From positions 434,001-498,000 of the forward strand of contig CBDCSI010000002.1 in assembly GCA_965221505.1 (NCBI GenBank): DNA of 64,000 nt. Reading direction: 5' to 3'. The position numbers were made by a program, and so were the translations under genes. The first letter of the stretch is position 1. Each line of letters begins with the position of its first letter. Positions 8,810 to 17,162 of the stretch are shown one piece after another. The stretch is from CAZPXZ01 sp965221505. GTDB lineage: Bacteria; Pseudomonadota; Alphaproteobacteria; Rhodobacterales; CAZPXZ01. A model generated the notes under the pieces. That model did no database searches and was not told the origin of the DNA. It saw only the letters and a program-made list of their open reading frames with translations.

Positions 8810-9946
8810 ATGGCAGAGAAACCGGAAGCGGGCGCCGAATCGGCTGGCGGTTCCGAGGCGAGCAAGGAAGAGGACGCCGGACCCTTCAAGCCGAAGCGGG
8901 TGCATCAGGCGCATGACGCGTTGATTACTGCGGCGACCGACAATCCGGAGAGAGTGCTCGACCTGCTGCATTCCCTCCTGCCGAGGAAATTTCGTCAGGC
9001 CCTCGCCGACGTGCCGCCGGTCGCGCTGGATACCCAGATGCTGAGCGAGGAACTCCAGCGCCGTCGCGCAGACCGGGTCTGGCGGCTCGAAGTCAAGCCG
9101 GGCTACGGGCCTCGCTACATCCACCTGGCGGCCGAGTTCCAGTCGACCGTCGACCTCGAAATGGCCTGGCGTACGAAGGACTATGCGGACGGCATCCACG
9201 ACCGGGAGGCGTCGCTAGACGAAGGCGGCCGCCGCGTCCCGGCCGTGGTCGTCCCAATCGTCATTTACACAGGCCGTGCGCCCTGGACGGCGAAGAAGAG
9301 CTTCGCCGACCTTGCCAACGCGCACTCGTTCGCGCGACTCTGGCACAACAATTCCCGCTATATCCTGCGGGACCTGGCTCGCATGAAGCCGAACAGGCGG
9401 GCCAAACGGGGCGACATGCGGGCCGTTTGGCAGGCTCTGGTCTGCGCCACCTTGGAAAAGATCGACGTAGAGGAGGTGGCGGAAACGATCCTGAAGCCGA
9501 TGCCCGAATCCAGCGACCTTGCCGTGCGGCTGCTGGTGTATATGATTCAAGAATTGCCGTGCAGCCAGAGAGCGATTCGGGAAGCGACCCGTATCGCATG
9601 GCCGAACAGGGGGAACGAAATGCTGGGAATGGCGGAAGCGGAACTCGTAGCCCCGCACAGACAGGAGGCGGAAGCCATCGGTATCGCCAAAGGCGAGGCC
9701 ATTGGTATCGCTAAGGGCAAGGCCGAGGGCAGGGCCGAGGGCAAGGCCGAGGGCAAGGCCGAGGGCAGGGCCGAGGGCAAAGCTGAATTGCTCCTGGAAA
9801 TGCTGGAACGGCGTTTTGGCGACATTCCGGAGCGGGTGCGGGATCTCGTTCGCTCTGCCTCGGACGAACAGCGCGACCAGTGGTCGAACGCCTTTGCCGA
9901 CGGGCACTCGCTGAAGAGGATCCTCCGGGAGAACGGCGCCGCGTAA
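8810..9946 (+). CDS. Rpn-family PD-(D/E)XK nuclease (full-length, RpnL-like)
   Basis: This 378-residue protein resembles the recombination-promoting nuclease/YhgA family. After a charged N terminus come LLHSLLPRKF (~51-61), a catalytic-type aspartate in RRADRVWRLEV (Asp88) and the E-x-Q catalytic motif AEFQSTVD (Glu109, Gln111), typical of Rpn PD-(D/E)XK cores. PAVVVPIVIYTG and a helical region follow. The C-terminal part (from ~291) has GIAKGEA units and five four-residue (K/R)AEG units before LLLEMLERRFGDIPERVR. The ATG at 8810 follows GGGGAAAGCGGG; an upstream ATG at 8708 lies in the -35 box. Characterised relatives are DNA endonucleases with phage-defence/toxin roles. It is inserted between rpsF and fabD. 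Confidence 0.85.
   Translation: MAEKPEAGAESAGGSEASKEEDAGPFKPKRVHQAHDALITAATDNPERVLDLLHSLLPRKFRQALADVPPVALDTQMLSEELQRRRADRVWRLEVKPGYGPRYIHLAAEFQSTVDLEMAWRTKDYADGIHDREASLDEGGRRVPAVVVPIVIYTGRAPWTAKKSFADLANAHSFARLWHNNSRYILRDLARMKPNRRAKRGDMRAVWQALVCATLEKIDVEEVAETILKPMPESSDLAVRLLVYMIQELPCSQRAIREATRIAWPNRGNEMLGMAEAELVAPHRQEAEAIGIAKGEAIGIAKGKAEGRAEGKAEGKAEGRAEGKAELLLEMLERRFGDIPERVRDLVRSASDEQRDQWSNAFADGHSLKRILRENGAA
9620..9946 (+). CDS. Putative intragenic RpnS-like small protein
   Basis: Inside the nuclease gene, AGGGGG (9608-9613) lies six bases before an in-frame ATG at 9620. Translation from it would yield the last 108 residues (271-378 of the long protein), starting MLGMAEAELV and covering the repeat helix and C-terminal domain. 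In E. coli rpn genes, an equivalent separately translated C-terminal product is reported to block the full-length nuclease. The same ribosome site and ATG are preserved in all three downstream copies, which supports use. Expression itself is inferred. Confidence 0.55.
   Translation: MLGMAEAELVAPHRQEAEAIGIAKGEAIGIAKGKAEGRAEGKAEGKAEGRAEGKAELLLEMLERRFGDIPERVRDLVRSASDEQRDQWSNAFADGHSLKRILRENGAA
9719..9787 (+). repeat. 12-bp tandem repeat encoding (K/R)AEG
   Basis: Five in-frame 12-base units of the type AAGGCCGAGGGC/AGGGCCGAGGGC span 9719-9778, followed by a partial unit (KAE). They encode K/R-A-E-G and form part of the predicted C-terminal helix. The three downstream copies carry one, two and one unit at the same place, so repeat number varies between otherwise near-identical sequences. 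Confidence 0.9.
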
Positions 9947-10066
9947 GTCCGCGGCGTGCGGCGGTCGTCGACGGGGTGGGAGCGCGACTCCTGTGATTTC
10001 GGCCGCCCCGCGTTACCGCAGCTTCGGAACGCGGTCGACGGCGCATGGCCGAACAGGGGGAACGAA

Positions 10067-10345
10067 ATGCTGGGAATGGCGGAAGCGGAACTCGTAGCCC
10101 CGCACAGACAGGAGGCGGAAGCAATCGGTATCGCCAAGGGCAAGGCCATTGGTATCGCTAAGGGCAAGGCCGAGGGCAAAGCTGAATTGCTCCTGGAAAT
10201 GCTGGAACGGCGTTTTGGCGACATTCCGGAGCGGGTGCGGGTGCTCGTTCGATCTGCCTCGGACGAACAGCGCGACCAGTGGTCGAACGCCTTCGCAGAC
10301 GGGCACTCGCTGGAGAGGATCCTCCGGGAGAACGGCGCCGCGTAA
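10067..10345 (+). CDS. Stand-alone RpnS-like cassette 1
   Basis: This 92-residue product would match the C-terminal domain of the upstream nuclease almost residue for residue: MLGMAEAELVAPHRQ, the GIAKG units, one KAEG unit, LLLEMLERRFGDIPERVRVL and the end ILRENGAA. AGGGGG at 10055-10060 is six bases before the ATG at 10067. The frame stays open upstream through the linker, but no ribosome site suggests a longer start. It has no nuclease core, so a role as inhibitor, dimerisation partner or recombination donor is more plausible than catalysis. It could also be a non-expressed duplicate. Confidence 0.55.
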   Translation: MLGMAEAELVAPHRQEAEAIGIAKGKAIGIAKGKAEGKAELLLEMLERRFGDIPERVRVLVRSASDEQRDQWSNAFADGHSLERILRENGAA

Positions 10346-10465
10346 GTCCGCGGCGTGCGGCAGTCGTCGACGGTGTGGAAGCGCTACTCCTGTGATTTCG
10401 GCCGCCCCGCGTTACCGCAGCTTCGGGACGCGGTCGACGGCGCATGGCCGAACAGGGGGAACGAA

Positions 10466-10756
10466 ATGCTGGGAACGGCGGAAGCGGAACTCGTAGCCCC
10501 GCACAGACAGGAGGCGGAAGCAATCGGTATCGCCAAGGGCGAGGCCATTGGTATCGCTAAGGGCAAGGCCGAGGGCAAGGCCGAGGGCAAAGCTGAATTG
10601 CTCCTGGAAGTGCTGGAACGGCGTTTTGGCGACATTCCGGAGCGGGTGCGGGAGCTCGTTCGATCTGCCTCGGACGAACAGCGCGACCAGTGGTCGAACG
10701 CCTTCGCAGACGGGCACTCGCTGGAGAGGATCCTCCGGGAGAACGGCGCCGCGTAA
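10466..10756 (+). CDS. Stand-alone RpnS-like cassette 2
   Basis: The 96-residue product is equivalent to cassette 1 but begins MLGTAEAEL, has two KAEG units instead of one (four residues longer), and has VLERRFGDI and RVRELVRS variants. The AGGGGG ribosome site and six-base spacer before the ATG at 10466 are retained. It starts 120 bases after the stop of cassette 1 and lies on the same strand, so the array could be read as one transcript from the promoter ahead of the nuclease gene. Confidence 0.55.
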   Translation: MLGTAEAELVAPHRQEAEAIGIAKGEAIGIAKGKAEGKAEGKAELLLEVLERRFGDIPERVRELVRSASDEQRDQWSNAFADGHSLERILRENGAA

Positions 10757-10876
10757 GTCCGCGGCGTGCGGCAGTCGTCGACGGTGTGGAAGCGCTACTC
10801 CTGTGATTTCGGCCGCCCCGCGTTACCGCAGCTTCGGGACGCGGTCGACGGCGCATGGCCGAACAGGGGGAACGAA

Positions 10877-11155
10877 ATGCTGGGAACGGCGGAAGCGGAA
10901 CTCGTAGCCCCGCACAGACAGGAGGCGGAAGCAATCGGTATCGCCAAGGGCGAGGCCATTGGTATCGCTAAGGGCAAGGCCGAGGGCAAAGCTGAATTGC
11001 TCCTGGAAATGCTGGAACGCCGTTTTGGCGACATTCCGGAGCGGGTGCGGGTGCTCGTTCGATCTGCCTCGGACGAACAGCGCGACCAGTGGTCGAACGC
11101 CTTCGCAGACGGGCACTCGCTGGAGAGGATCCTCCGGGAGAACGGTCCGGCCTGA
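10877..11155 (+). CDS. Stand-alone RpnS-like cassette 3
   Basis: The 92-residue product has one KAEG unit and the same AGGGGG-six-base-ATG start. It begins MLGTAEAEL like cassette 2 but has LLLEMLERRFGDI like cassette 1, a mosaic that fits exchange between copies. The C terminus reads ILRENGPA rather than NGAA, and the sequence after the stop differs from that after the other copies. This may be the original right-hand end of the gene before the duplications. Confidence 0.55.
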   Translation: MLGTAEAELVAPHRQEAEAIGIAKGEAIGIAKGKAEGKAELLLEMLERRFGDIPERVRVLVRSASDEQRDQWSNAFADGHSLERILRENGPA

Positions 11156-12586
11156 CCGCGCGAACCGGTCGGCGGCCGTTGACGCGGCACGGCGCCTGAC
11201 CCCCGGCAATCCATGTCGCTCCATGTCCCGGACGCTGCGGTAGCGTCCCGGCGGTCCGGCCTGCAGGGGTAGACGGAATCCTCGGCGAGAACCGCATTGT
11301 CATGAAATGCGATCACGATCTTCCGTTCTGCGACGCGACCGAGCGACCGCTACGGCGCAAGCGCCGTCTCTGTCCTACCGTCCGCTGACGGGAAGCGCCG
11401 ACCGCCCGCGCATAATGAGCCGGAGTCCGCCGATCGACGAGGAACAGAGCGCCGCCGACGCAATTCACTTCGCTTCCCGACCGGGACGGAAGAGGACCGG
11501 CCACGCGGCACCACCCTTCGATGCAGCAGGCTTCCCGCGTCTCCCGGACGCCGCCGACCGTTGCCGACGCCGAACTCGTCCCGGTCGAGACGGATCCGCA
11601 CTCGGACGAGACAGGCGCCGGTTCCCGAGACGGAAGGTGTCGCCCCCACTCCATCCCGCCGGAGCCACGGCGGAATCCCGCATCCGGATCATCGAGCGAA
11701 TCGGCGCGTGAGGAGGATCCTCGCTTCGGCTCGGCGCACGCTCGCCATGCCCAGCCCAGTCCCGCGAACAGGTTCCGCGCTGCGACCGCGCTCGAACGCA
11801 TGAGGATCTACGGCGGATCCCTGCGTCGCCGAATTTCGGTCGGTATCGACGGCTCCCTCAGGACGACGGCTCCGCGCCGGATTGCGGGCCGCTTCCGTGC
11901 CCAGCCATGTCTCGGGCGTCGAGCCGAATGCCGTCGACAGCCGCCGGGCCGTATCGCTGGACAGGGCCGCCGTCCCGTTCGCCGGACGGGTGCGGGTCCC
12001 GCGGCAGGCGCCAGTCCGTCCGGTTCCCTCCGCCGCCGTCAACCCGAGCGGTCGCAGGCCGTCCTCGCGAACGATCGCGCAGGGGCGAACCGGATTGCGC
12101 GTCGCCACGGCCCGCCTCCCCGTCGGCGGTCCGGATATTCGACACCAACGGCACGAGCGTCCGACGGGCGAATCGTCTCGCGCAGGCCCGCCGGAAGGAA
12201 TTCCGCAAGGCGACCCTCGCGCGGACGGCCTCGCAACCGCCGGCCCGCATGCCCTCCGGTATCCTGCACCGACCGCGGGCCGCAGAATTGCGCAAGGGTT
12301 GCGGGACCCGGCCCGGGCCGGCCCTCGACACCCATGCCCGAACGGCTCCCTCGGCCCGCGACGCCGAGCGGTCCCGGTCGCAGCCGGAATGCGCCGTGCC
12401 GATCGCGGCGAGCGGCGACGTCGGACGAAGCGAATCGCGAAGCTGCGATCCCGGGCGGGCCGGAGCGACCGCAGGCGCCGGCCGCCGCCCGGCGGACACC
12501 GTCCCCGCTCCGGGCTAGAATGGCCCGGCGCTCGCCCCAGCCCACCGGCCGGGCGCGCAGGATGTGGTCGTGGCCGGGAGGGACTC
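11156..12586. other. Gene-poor stretch between the Rpn array and fabD
   Basis: About 1.4 kb of GC-rich DNA with overlapping arginine/proline-rich open frames on both strands and none resembling a known protein. I saw no insertion-sequence ends, tRNA or obvious repeat of the Rpn cassettes. The last ~50 bases hold the fabD ribosome site. Together with 8202-8706 it makes this rpsF-fabD junction unusually long. Confidence 0.55.
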
Positions 12587-13531
12587 ATGCGCTGGGCGTT
12601 CGTATTTCCGGGGCAGGGATCGCAACGCCCGGGCATGGGCCGCACCCTGGTCGACGCCTATCCCGAATCCCGCGCCGTATGGGAAGAGGTCGACGACGCG
12701 CTCGACCGCCCGCTCTCCCGGCTGGCGCTCGAAGGACCGGCCGACGAACTGGCGCTCACGCAGAACGCGCAGCCGGCGATCATGGCCACCTCGCTCGCCG
12801 CGCTCCGGGCGCTCGAAGCCGAGCTCGGAGAGCCCTTCTCCGTCCGTGCGGCCTGCGTCGCCGGGCATTCGCTCGGCGAGTATTCGGCCCTGGCGGCCGC
12901 CGGCTCCATCGGCATCGGCGACTGCGCACGCCTCCTGGAAGCGCGCGGTCGGGCCATGCAGGCCGCATCGCCTCCCGGCGAAGGCGCCATGGCGGCGGTG
13001 CTCGGCCTGGATCTGGAAGCGATTCGAAACGCGCTTCCCGATTCGGCGGACGAGGTCTGCGAGGTCGCGAACGACAACGCGCCCGGTCAGGCGACGCTCT
13101 CGGGCCACGCGGAGGCCGTCCGGCGCGGCGTCGAGGCATGCCGGGAAGCCGGCGCTCGGCGCGCGGTGATGCTCGACGTATCGGCCCCGTTTCACTGCCG
13201 GCTGATGGCGCCCGCGGCCCGGGCGATGGAAGCGCCCCTCGAAAAGGCCGGATTCTCCGATCCCACGCCGGCGGTCGTCTCCAACGTGACCGCGCGGCCG
13301 GTGTCCGACGCGGGCGAGATCGCGTCGCTTCTCCTCGCCCAGATCACCGGCATGGTGCGCTGGCGGGAATCGGTCCAGTGGATCGTCGGCGCCGGAATCC
13401 GGGGCTTCGTCGAATGCGGCGCCGGAGCGGTTCTCACCGGCCTCGACCGCCGCATGGCGAGGGAGGCTGCGCACCTGAACGCAGACCGGGCGGAATCCGT
13501 CGCCGCCGCCGCCGAAACGATCGCCGGCTGA
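12587..13531 (+). CDS. fabD: Malonyl-CoA:ACP transacylase FabD
   Basis: The 314-residue enzyme transfers malonyl from CoA to acyl carrier protein. It opens RWAFVFPGQGSQRPGMG, has the nucleophile elbow AGHSLGEYSAL (Ser95), the conserved arginine in ARGRAMQ, and the catalytic histidine in SAPFHCRLM (about 200). Length is normal. GGGAGG five bases upstream fixes the ATG at 12587; the frame is open much further upstream but in non-homologous sequence. It leads fabD-fabG-acpP-fabF-mltG, a conserved cluster in alphaproteobacteria. Confidence 0.97.
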   Translation: MRWAFVFPGQGSQRPGMGRTLVDAYPESRAVWEEVDDALDRPLSRLALEGPADELALTQNAQPAIMATSLAALRALEAELGEPFSVRAACVAGHSLGEYSALAAAGSIGIGDCARLLEARGRAMQAASPPGEGAMAAVLGLDLEAIRNALPDSADEVCEVANDNAPGQATLSGHAEAVRRGVEACREAGARRAVMLDVSAPFHCRLMAPAARAMEAPLEKAGFSDPTPAVVSNVTARPVSDAGEIASLLLAQITGMVRWRESVQWIVGAGIRGFVECGAGAVLTGLDRRMAREAAHLNADRAESVAAAAETIAG

Positions 13532-13571
13532 AGCGAGCGAGCGCCGCCCGACGAACCGCAAGGAGGGTTTC

Positions 13572-14303
13572 ATGTTCGACCTGAACGGTCGCCGGACGCT
13601 GGTCACCGGCGCCTCGGGCGGTATCGGCCGCGCCGTCGCGGCCGCGCTGCGCGCGCAGGGCGCGGCCGTCGCGTTGTCCGGCACCCGGGTGGAGGTGCTC
13701 CAGTCGCTCGCCGACGAAATGGACTGCGTGGCCCTGCCCTGCGATCTGTCGGACCGGGAAGCGACCCGCGCGCTGCCCGAGCGCGCGAAGGACGCGCTCG
13801 GCGGCCTGGACGTCCTGGTGAACAACGCCGGGCTGACCCGTGACGGCCTGATGCTGCGCATGTCGGACGACGACTGGGACCGGGTGCTGGAGATCAATCT
13901 CGGCGCCGGCTTTCGCCTCTCCCGGAGCGCGCTTCGGATCATGATGCGCCAGCGCTGGGGCCGTATCGTCTCGATCACCTCCGTGGTCGGGCATACCGGC
14001 AATCCGGGACAGGCCAATTACGCGGCGTCGAAGGCCGGAATCGCGGGCATGACCCGCTCGCTCGCCCAGGAGGTCGCCGGCCGGGGGATTACCGTCAACG
14101 CGGTGGCGCCCGGCATGATCGAAACGGCGATGACGGCCTCGCTGACCGAGCCGCAGCGCAGCGCCATGCTGGCGCGCATTCCGGCGGGCCGGATCGGCGC
14201 GCCCGGCGACGTGGCCGCCGCGGTGGCGTTTCTAGCCTCGGAAGAAGCCGGCTACGTCACCGGACAGACCCTCCACGTCAACGGCGGCATGGCGATGCCG
14301 TAA
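13572..14303 (+). CDS. fabG: 3-oxoacyl-ACP reductase FabG
   Basis: The 243-residue short-chain dehydrogenase carries out the NADPH-dependent reduction step of fatty-acid elongation. The cofactor motif TGASGGIG is at 12-19, NNAG at 84-87, and the Ser-Tyr-Lys triad at Ser137, Tyr150 and Lys154 (YAASK). The C terminus YVTGQTLHVNGGMAM is typical of FabG rather than other SDRs. AAGGAGGG lies just before the ATG. It is 40 bases downstream of fabD. Confidence 0.96.
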   Translation: MFDLNGRRTLVTGASGGIGRAVAAALRAQGAAVALSGTRVEVLQSLADEMDCVALPCDLSDREATRALPERAKDALGGLDVLVNNAGLTRDGLMLRMSDDDWDRVLEINLGAGFRLSRSALRIMMRQRWGRIVSITSVVGHTGNPGQANYAASKAGIAGMTRSLAQEVAGRGITVNAVAPGMIETAMTASLTEPQRSAMLARIPAGRIGAPGDVAAAVAFLASEEAGYVTGQTLHVNGGMAMP

Positions 14304-14506
14304 TCCCGCGCGTCCGCCTCGTCGGGCGAATCGCATCCGCAGGCCCTGTGGCAGTCCCGTCGAGCCTGTGCTACAACGCGGCGAGGCGACCAGCCGAGGC
14401 GACGGGTCGGGATGCCCGCGTGACAAAACCCCAAACCGTGACGGAAGACCGCTTCCCCGAGGCGTCTTCCCTGCCGCTACCCGGCGGCGCAGAACGAGGA
14501 ACTGCA

Positions 14507-14752
14507 ATGAGCGACACCCTGGAGCGCGTGGTCAAGATCGTCGTCGAGCATCTCGACAAGGACGAGGAGAGCGTATCGCCCGAATCGAGCTTCATGGACG
14601 ACCTGGAGGCGGACTCCCTCGACACCGTCGAATTGGTCATGGCCTTCGAGGAAGAGTTCGGCATCGAGATCTCTGACGACGAATCCAACAACATTCGCAC
14701 CGTCGCCGACGCCGTAGCCTTCATCGACAAGGCTCTTGCCCAGGCATCCTGA
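14507..14752 (+). CDS. acpP: Acyl carrier protein
   Basis: The 81-residue acidic protein carries growing acyl chains on a phosphopantetheine arm attached to Ser37 in the motif EADSLDTVELVM. The start MSDTLERVVKIVVEHL and the fabG-acpP-fabF context make the identification secure. GAGGA lies upstream of the ATG at 14507; the frame is open earlier but only in unrelated sequence. The 203-base gap after fabG suggests an independent promoter, which is usual for the very abundant ACP, but I could not define it confidently. Confidence 0.98.
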   Translation: MSDTLERVVKIVVEHLDKDEESVSPESSFMDDLEADSLDTVELVMAFEEEFGIEISDDESNNIRTVADAVAFIDKALAQAS

Positions 14753-14815
14753 CGTCCAGGGCGCCGGCGGCGCCTCGTCGCAGGCGCCGCGGGCGAGTTC
14801 GAGCCCCAGCCTCCC

Positions 14816-16087
14816 ATGACCGAACGGCGCGCCGTCATCACCGGCCTCGGACTGGTGACGCCGCTCGCCGCCGGCGTCGAGGCGTCGTGGCGCCGCTTGC
14901 TGCGGGGCGAATCGGGCGCCGGCGTCATCGAACGTTTCGACGCGTCCGACCTCGCGTGCCGGGTGGCGTGCGAGGTGCCGTACGGCGATGCGGACGACGA
15001 CCGGTTCGATCCGGCGCGCGTGCTGCCGCCTCGGGGTCAACGGCGCATCGACACCTTCATCCTCTATGCTCTGGCGGCGGCCGACGAGGCGGTCGCCCAC
15101 GCCGGTCTCGCGACCGAAGACCCTGACGAACGTACGAGAATCGGCGTGCTGGTCGGCTCCGGCATCGGCGGGCTGCCGCGCATCGAGGAGAACATCCTGA
15201 CGCTCTCGGCCCGCGGGCCGCGCAGCGTAAGCCCATTCTTCATCCCGGCGAGCCTGATCAACCTGGCCTCCGGGAACATCGCCATGCGGCACGGGTTCCG
15301 GGGCCCGAATCACGGCGTCGTCACCGCCTGCTCCTCGGGCGCGCACGCCATCGGCGACGCGGCCGAGATCGTCCGGCGCGGCGCGGCCGACGCCATGGTC
15401 GCCGGCGGCGCCGAGGCTGCGATCTGCCGCATCGGCATCGCCGGCTTCGCGGCCTGCAGGGCGCTGTCCACCGGCTTCAACGACGAGCCGACGCGCGCGT
15501 CGCGCCCCTGGGACCGGCGCCGCGACGGATTCGTCATGGGCGAGGGCGCCGGCATCGTGATCGTCGAGGAACTCGAACGCGCCCGCGCCCGCGGCGCCCC
15601 GGTCCTGGCCGAAATCCGCGGCTACGGAATGTCCGGCGACGCGCACCACGTGACCGCGCCCTCGCCGGACGGAGACGGCGCGCGGCGCTCCATGGAAGCC
15701 GCCCTCGCCAGCGCCGGGATCGCGCCCGCGGCGATCGATTACGTGAACGCCCACGGCACCTCGACGCCGGCCGGCGACGAGATCGAGATCGCCGCCATGA
15801 AGGCCGCCTTCGGCGGCGCCGTCAGCCATCTGGCCGTCTCCTCCACCAAGTCCTCCGTCGGCCACCTGCTCGGCGCGGCCGGGGCGGTCGAGGCCGTGTT
15901 CGCCGTTCTCGCCCTGCGCGACGGCGTCGTGCCCCCGACCCTCAATCTCGAAGACCCCGAGGAAGACTGGGGAATCGATCTGGTCCCGTTCGAGGCGCAG
16001 CGCCGCCCGGTCCGCGCCGCGCTGTCCAACTCCTTCGGATTCGGCGGGACCAACGCAAGCCTGGTGCTGACGGCGCCGCCCGACTGA
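14816..16087 (+). CDS. fabF: 3-oxoacyl-ACP synthase II FabF
   Basis: The 423-residue condensing enzyme elongates acyl-ACP. It starts RRAVITGLGLVTPLA. The active-site cysteine lies in VVTACSSGAHA (Cys172), the first catalytic histidine in VNAHGTSTPAGD and the second in KSSVGHLLGAAGAVE, and it ends with SNSFGFGGTNASLVL. This Cys-His-His set and the length identify KAS II. It is immediately downstream of acpP and 9 bases before mltG. Confidence 0.97.
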   Translation: MTERRAVITGLGLVTPLAAGVEASWRRLLRGESGAGVIERFDASDLACRVACEVPYGDADDDRFDPARVLPPRGQRRIDTFILYALAAADEAVAHAGLATEDPDERTRIGVLVGSGIGGLPRIEENILTLSARGPRSVSPFFIPASLINLASGNIAMRHGFRGPNHGVVTACSSGAHAIGDAAEIVRRGAADAMVAGGAEAAICRIGIAGFAACRALSTGFNDEPTRASRPWDRRRDGFVMGEGAGIVIVEELERARARGAPVLAEIRGYGMSGDAHHVTAPSPDGDGARRSMEAALASAGIAPAAIDYVNAHGTSTPAGDEIEIAAMKAAFGGAVSHLAVSSTKSSVGHLLGAAGAVEAVFAVLALRDGVVPPTLNLEDPEEDWGIDLVPFEAQRRPVRAALSNSFGFGGTNASLVLTAPPD

Positions 16088-16096
16088 ACCTGACCG

Positions 16097-17080
16097 ATGC
16101 GCGTCGGGCGCACCCTGACCGCTCTGGCCGCGCTCCTCGTGGCCGCGACGCTCGTCGGCGCCGTCCTGCTGCAGCGCGCCTTCGTCGCCCCCGGTCCCCT
16201 TACGGAGGATGCCGTCGTGCTCGTTCCGCGCGGCGCCGGCCTGGCCGAGACGGCTCGGATCCTGGCGTCGGCCGGAGCCGTCTCCAACGCGGAACTCTTC
16301 GCGCTCGCGACCTGGCTTCGCGGCGACTCCCGGTCGCTCCGGGCCGGCGAATACCGCATCGCCGCCGGCGCCGCCATGCGCGACGTCCTCCTCCAGATTC
16401 GCTCCGGGGCCGTCTTGCAGCGGCGATTCACCGTCGCGGAGGGCGGCACCGTGTGGGAGGTCGTCGCCGAATTGGCCGCCAACCCGCTTCTTTCGGGCGC
16501 CCCGCCCGAGCCGCCGCCGGAAGGCTCTCTCGCTCCGGAGACCTATTTCTACTCCCGCGGCGACCGCCGCATACTGCTCCTCGAGCGCATGCGCGCCGCC
16601 CAGCGACGTACGCTCTACGAATTCTGGTTCGATCGCCCGGAGGGCCTTCCGCTGCGCTCGCCGGAAGAGGCGCTGATCCTCGCGTCCGTCATCGAAAAGG
16701 AAACCGGACTCGCGTCCGAGCGCAGCCGTGTCGCGTCCGTGTTCGTCAACCGGCTGCGGCGCGGGATGCGGCTGCAGTCGGATCCCACCGTCATCTACGG
16801 GATCACCGGCGGTACAGGCTCCCTCGGCCGACCCCTCCTCCGCAGCGACCTGACCCACGACTCTCCGTACAACACCTACGTAGTCCGGGGACTGCCGCCG
16901 GGGCCGATCTGCAACCCCGGCCCGGCCTCGATCGAGGCGGCCCTGCAGCCAGAGGAAACCGACTTCCTGTATTTTGTCGCGGACGGCACCGGCGGGCACG
17001 CGTTCGCCAGGACGCTGGAGGAGCACAACCGGAACGTGGCGCGATGGCGACGCATTCAGCGCGAGAGGCGGAAAGAGTGA
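16097..17080 (+). CDS. mltG: Endolytic murein transglycosylase MltG
   Basis: The 327-residue protein has one N-terminal membrane helix (about 7-27), then a LysM-like region and the YceG catalytic domain with ILASVIEKETG (catalytic glutamate around 200), INRL-type VFVNRLRRGMRLQSDPTVIYG, and DSPYNTYVVRGLPPGPICNPG. It cleaves nascent glycan strands in the periplasm to terminate peptidoglycan chains. The mltG gene after fabF is conserved in alphaproteobacteria. Confidence 0.95.
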   Translation: MRVGRTLTALAALLVAATLVGAVLLQRAFVAPGPLTEDAVVLVPRGAGLAETARILASAGAVSNAELFALATWLRGDSRSLRAGEYRIAAGAAMRDVLLQIRSGAVLQRRFTVAEGGTVWEVVAELAANPLLSGAPPEPPPEGSLAPETYFYSRGDRRILLLERMRAAQRRTLYEFWFDRPEGLPLRSPEEALILASVIEKETGLASERSRVASVFVNRLRRGMRLQSDPTVIYGITGGTGSLGRPLLRSDLTHDSPYNTYVVRGLPPGPICNPGPASIEAALQPEETDFLYFVADGTGGHAFARTLEEHNRNVARWRRIQRERRKE

Positions 17081-17162
17081 GGCCGAATCGCGTTTGGCCG
17101 GCGTCGGGCGCCCGTTGCGCTCGGGAAGCGAGGGCCGGACTTGCAGGGGGAGAAGCGGACCC

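Larger units (their letters stand above)
9598..11155 (+). repeat. Tandem array: Rpn C-terminal coding unit plus three near-copies
   Basis: The 3' part of the nuclease gene (9598-9946) recurs three times downstream in units ending at 10345, 10756 and 11155, with lengths 399, 411 and 399 bases. The 12-base difference is exactly one (K/R)AEG unit. Each copy unit is a ~100-base linker following the previous stop, then the C-terminal coding part. The linkers of the second and third copies look identical and differ from the first at a few bases. The last copy ends with a changed terminus (GPA stop) and is not followed by the linker. By eye the coding parts are nearly identical, so duplication is recent or copies are homogenised. 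Confidence 0.93.

Noticed and set aside
9956..10345. Longer cassette proteins starting within the linker (129-133 residues)
   Set aside because: The frame is open through the linker, but there is no ribosome site there, whereas a strong one precedes the internal ATG that matches the parent domain.
9947..11155. The tandem array as a CRISPR or non-coding satellite
   Set aside because: Units are ~400 bases, repeat the coding end of the upstream gene and keep reading frame; there are no short repeats with unique spacers.
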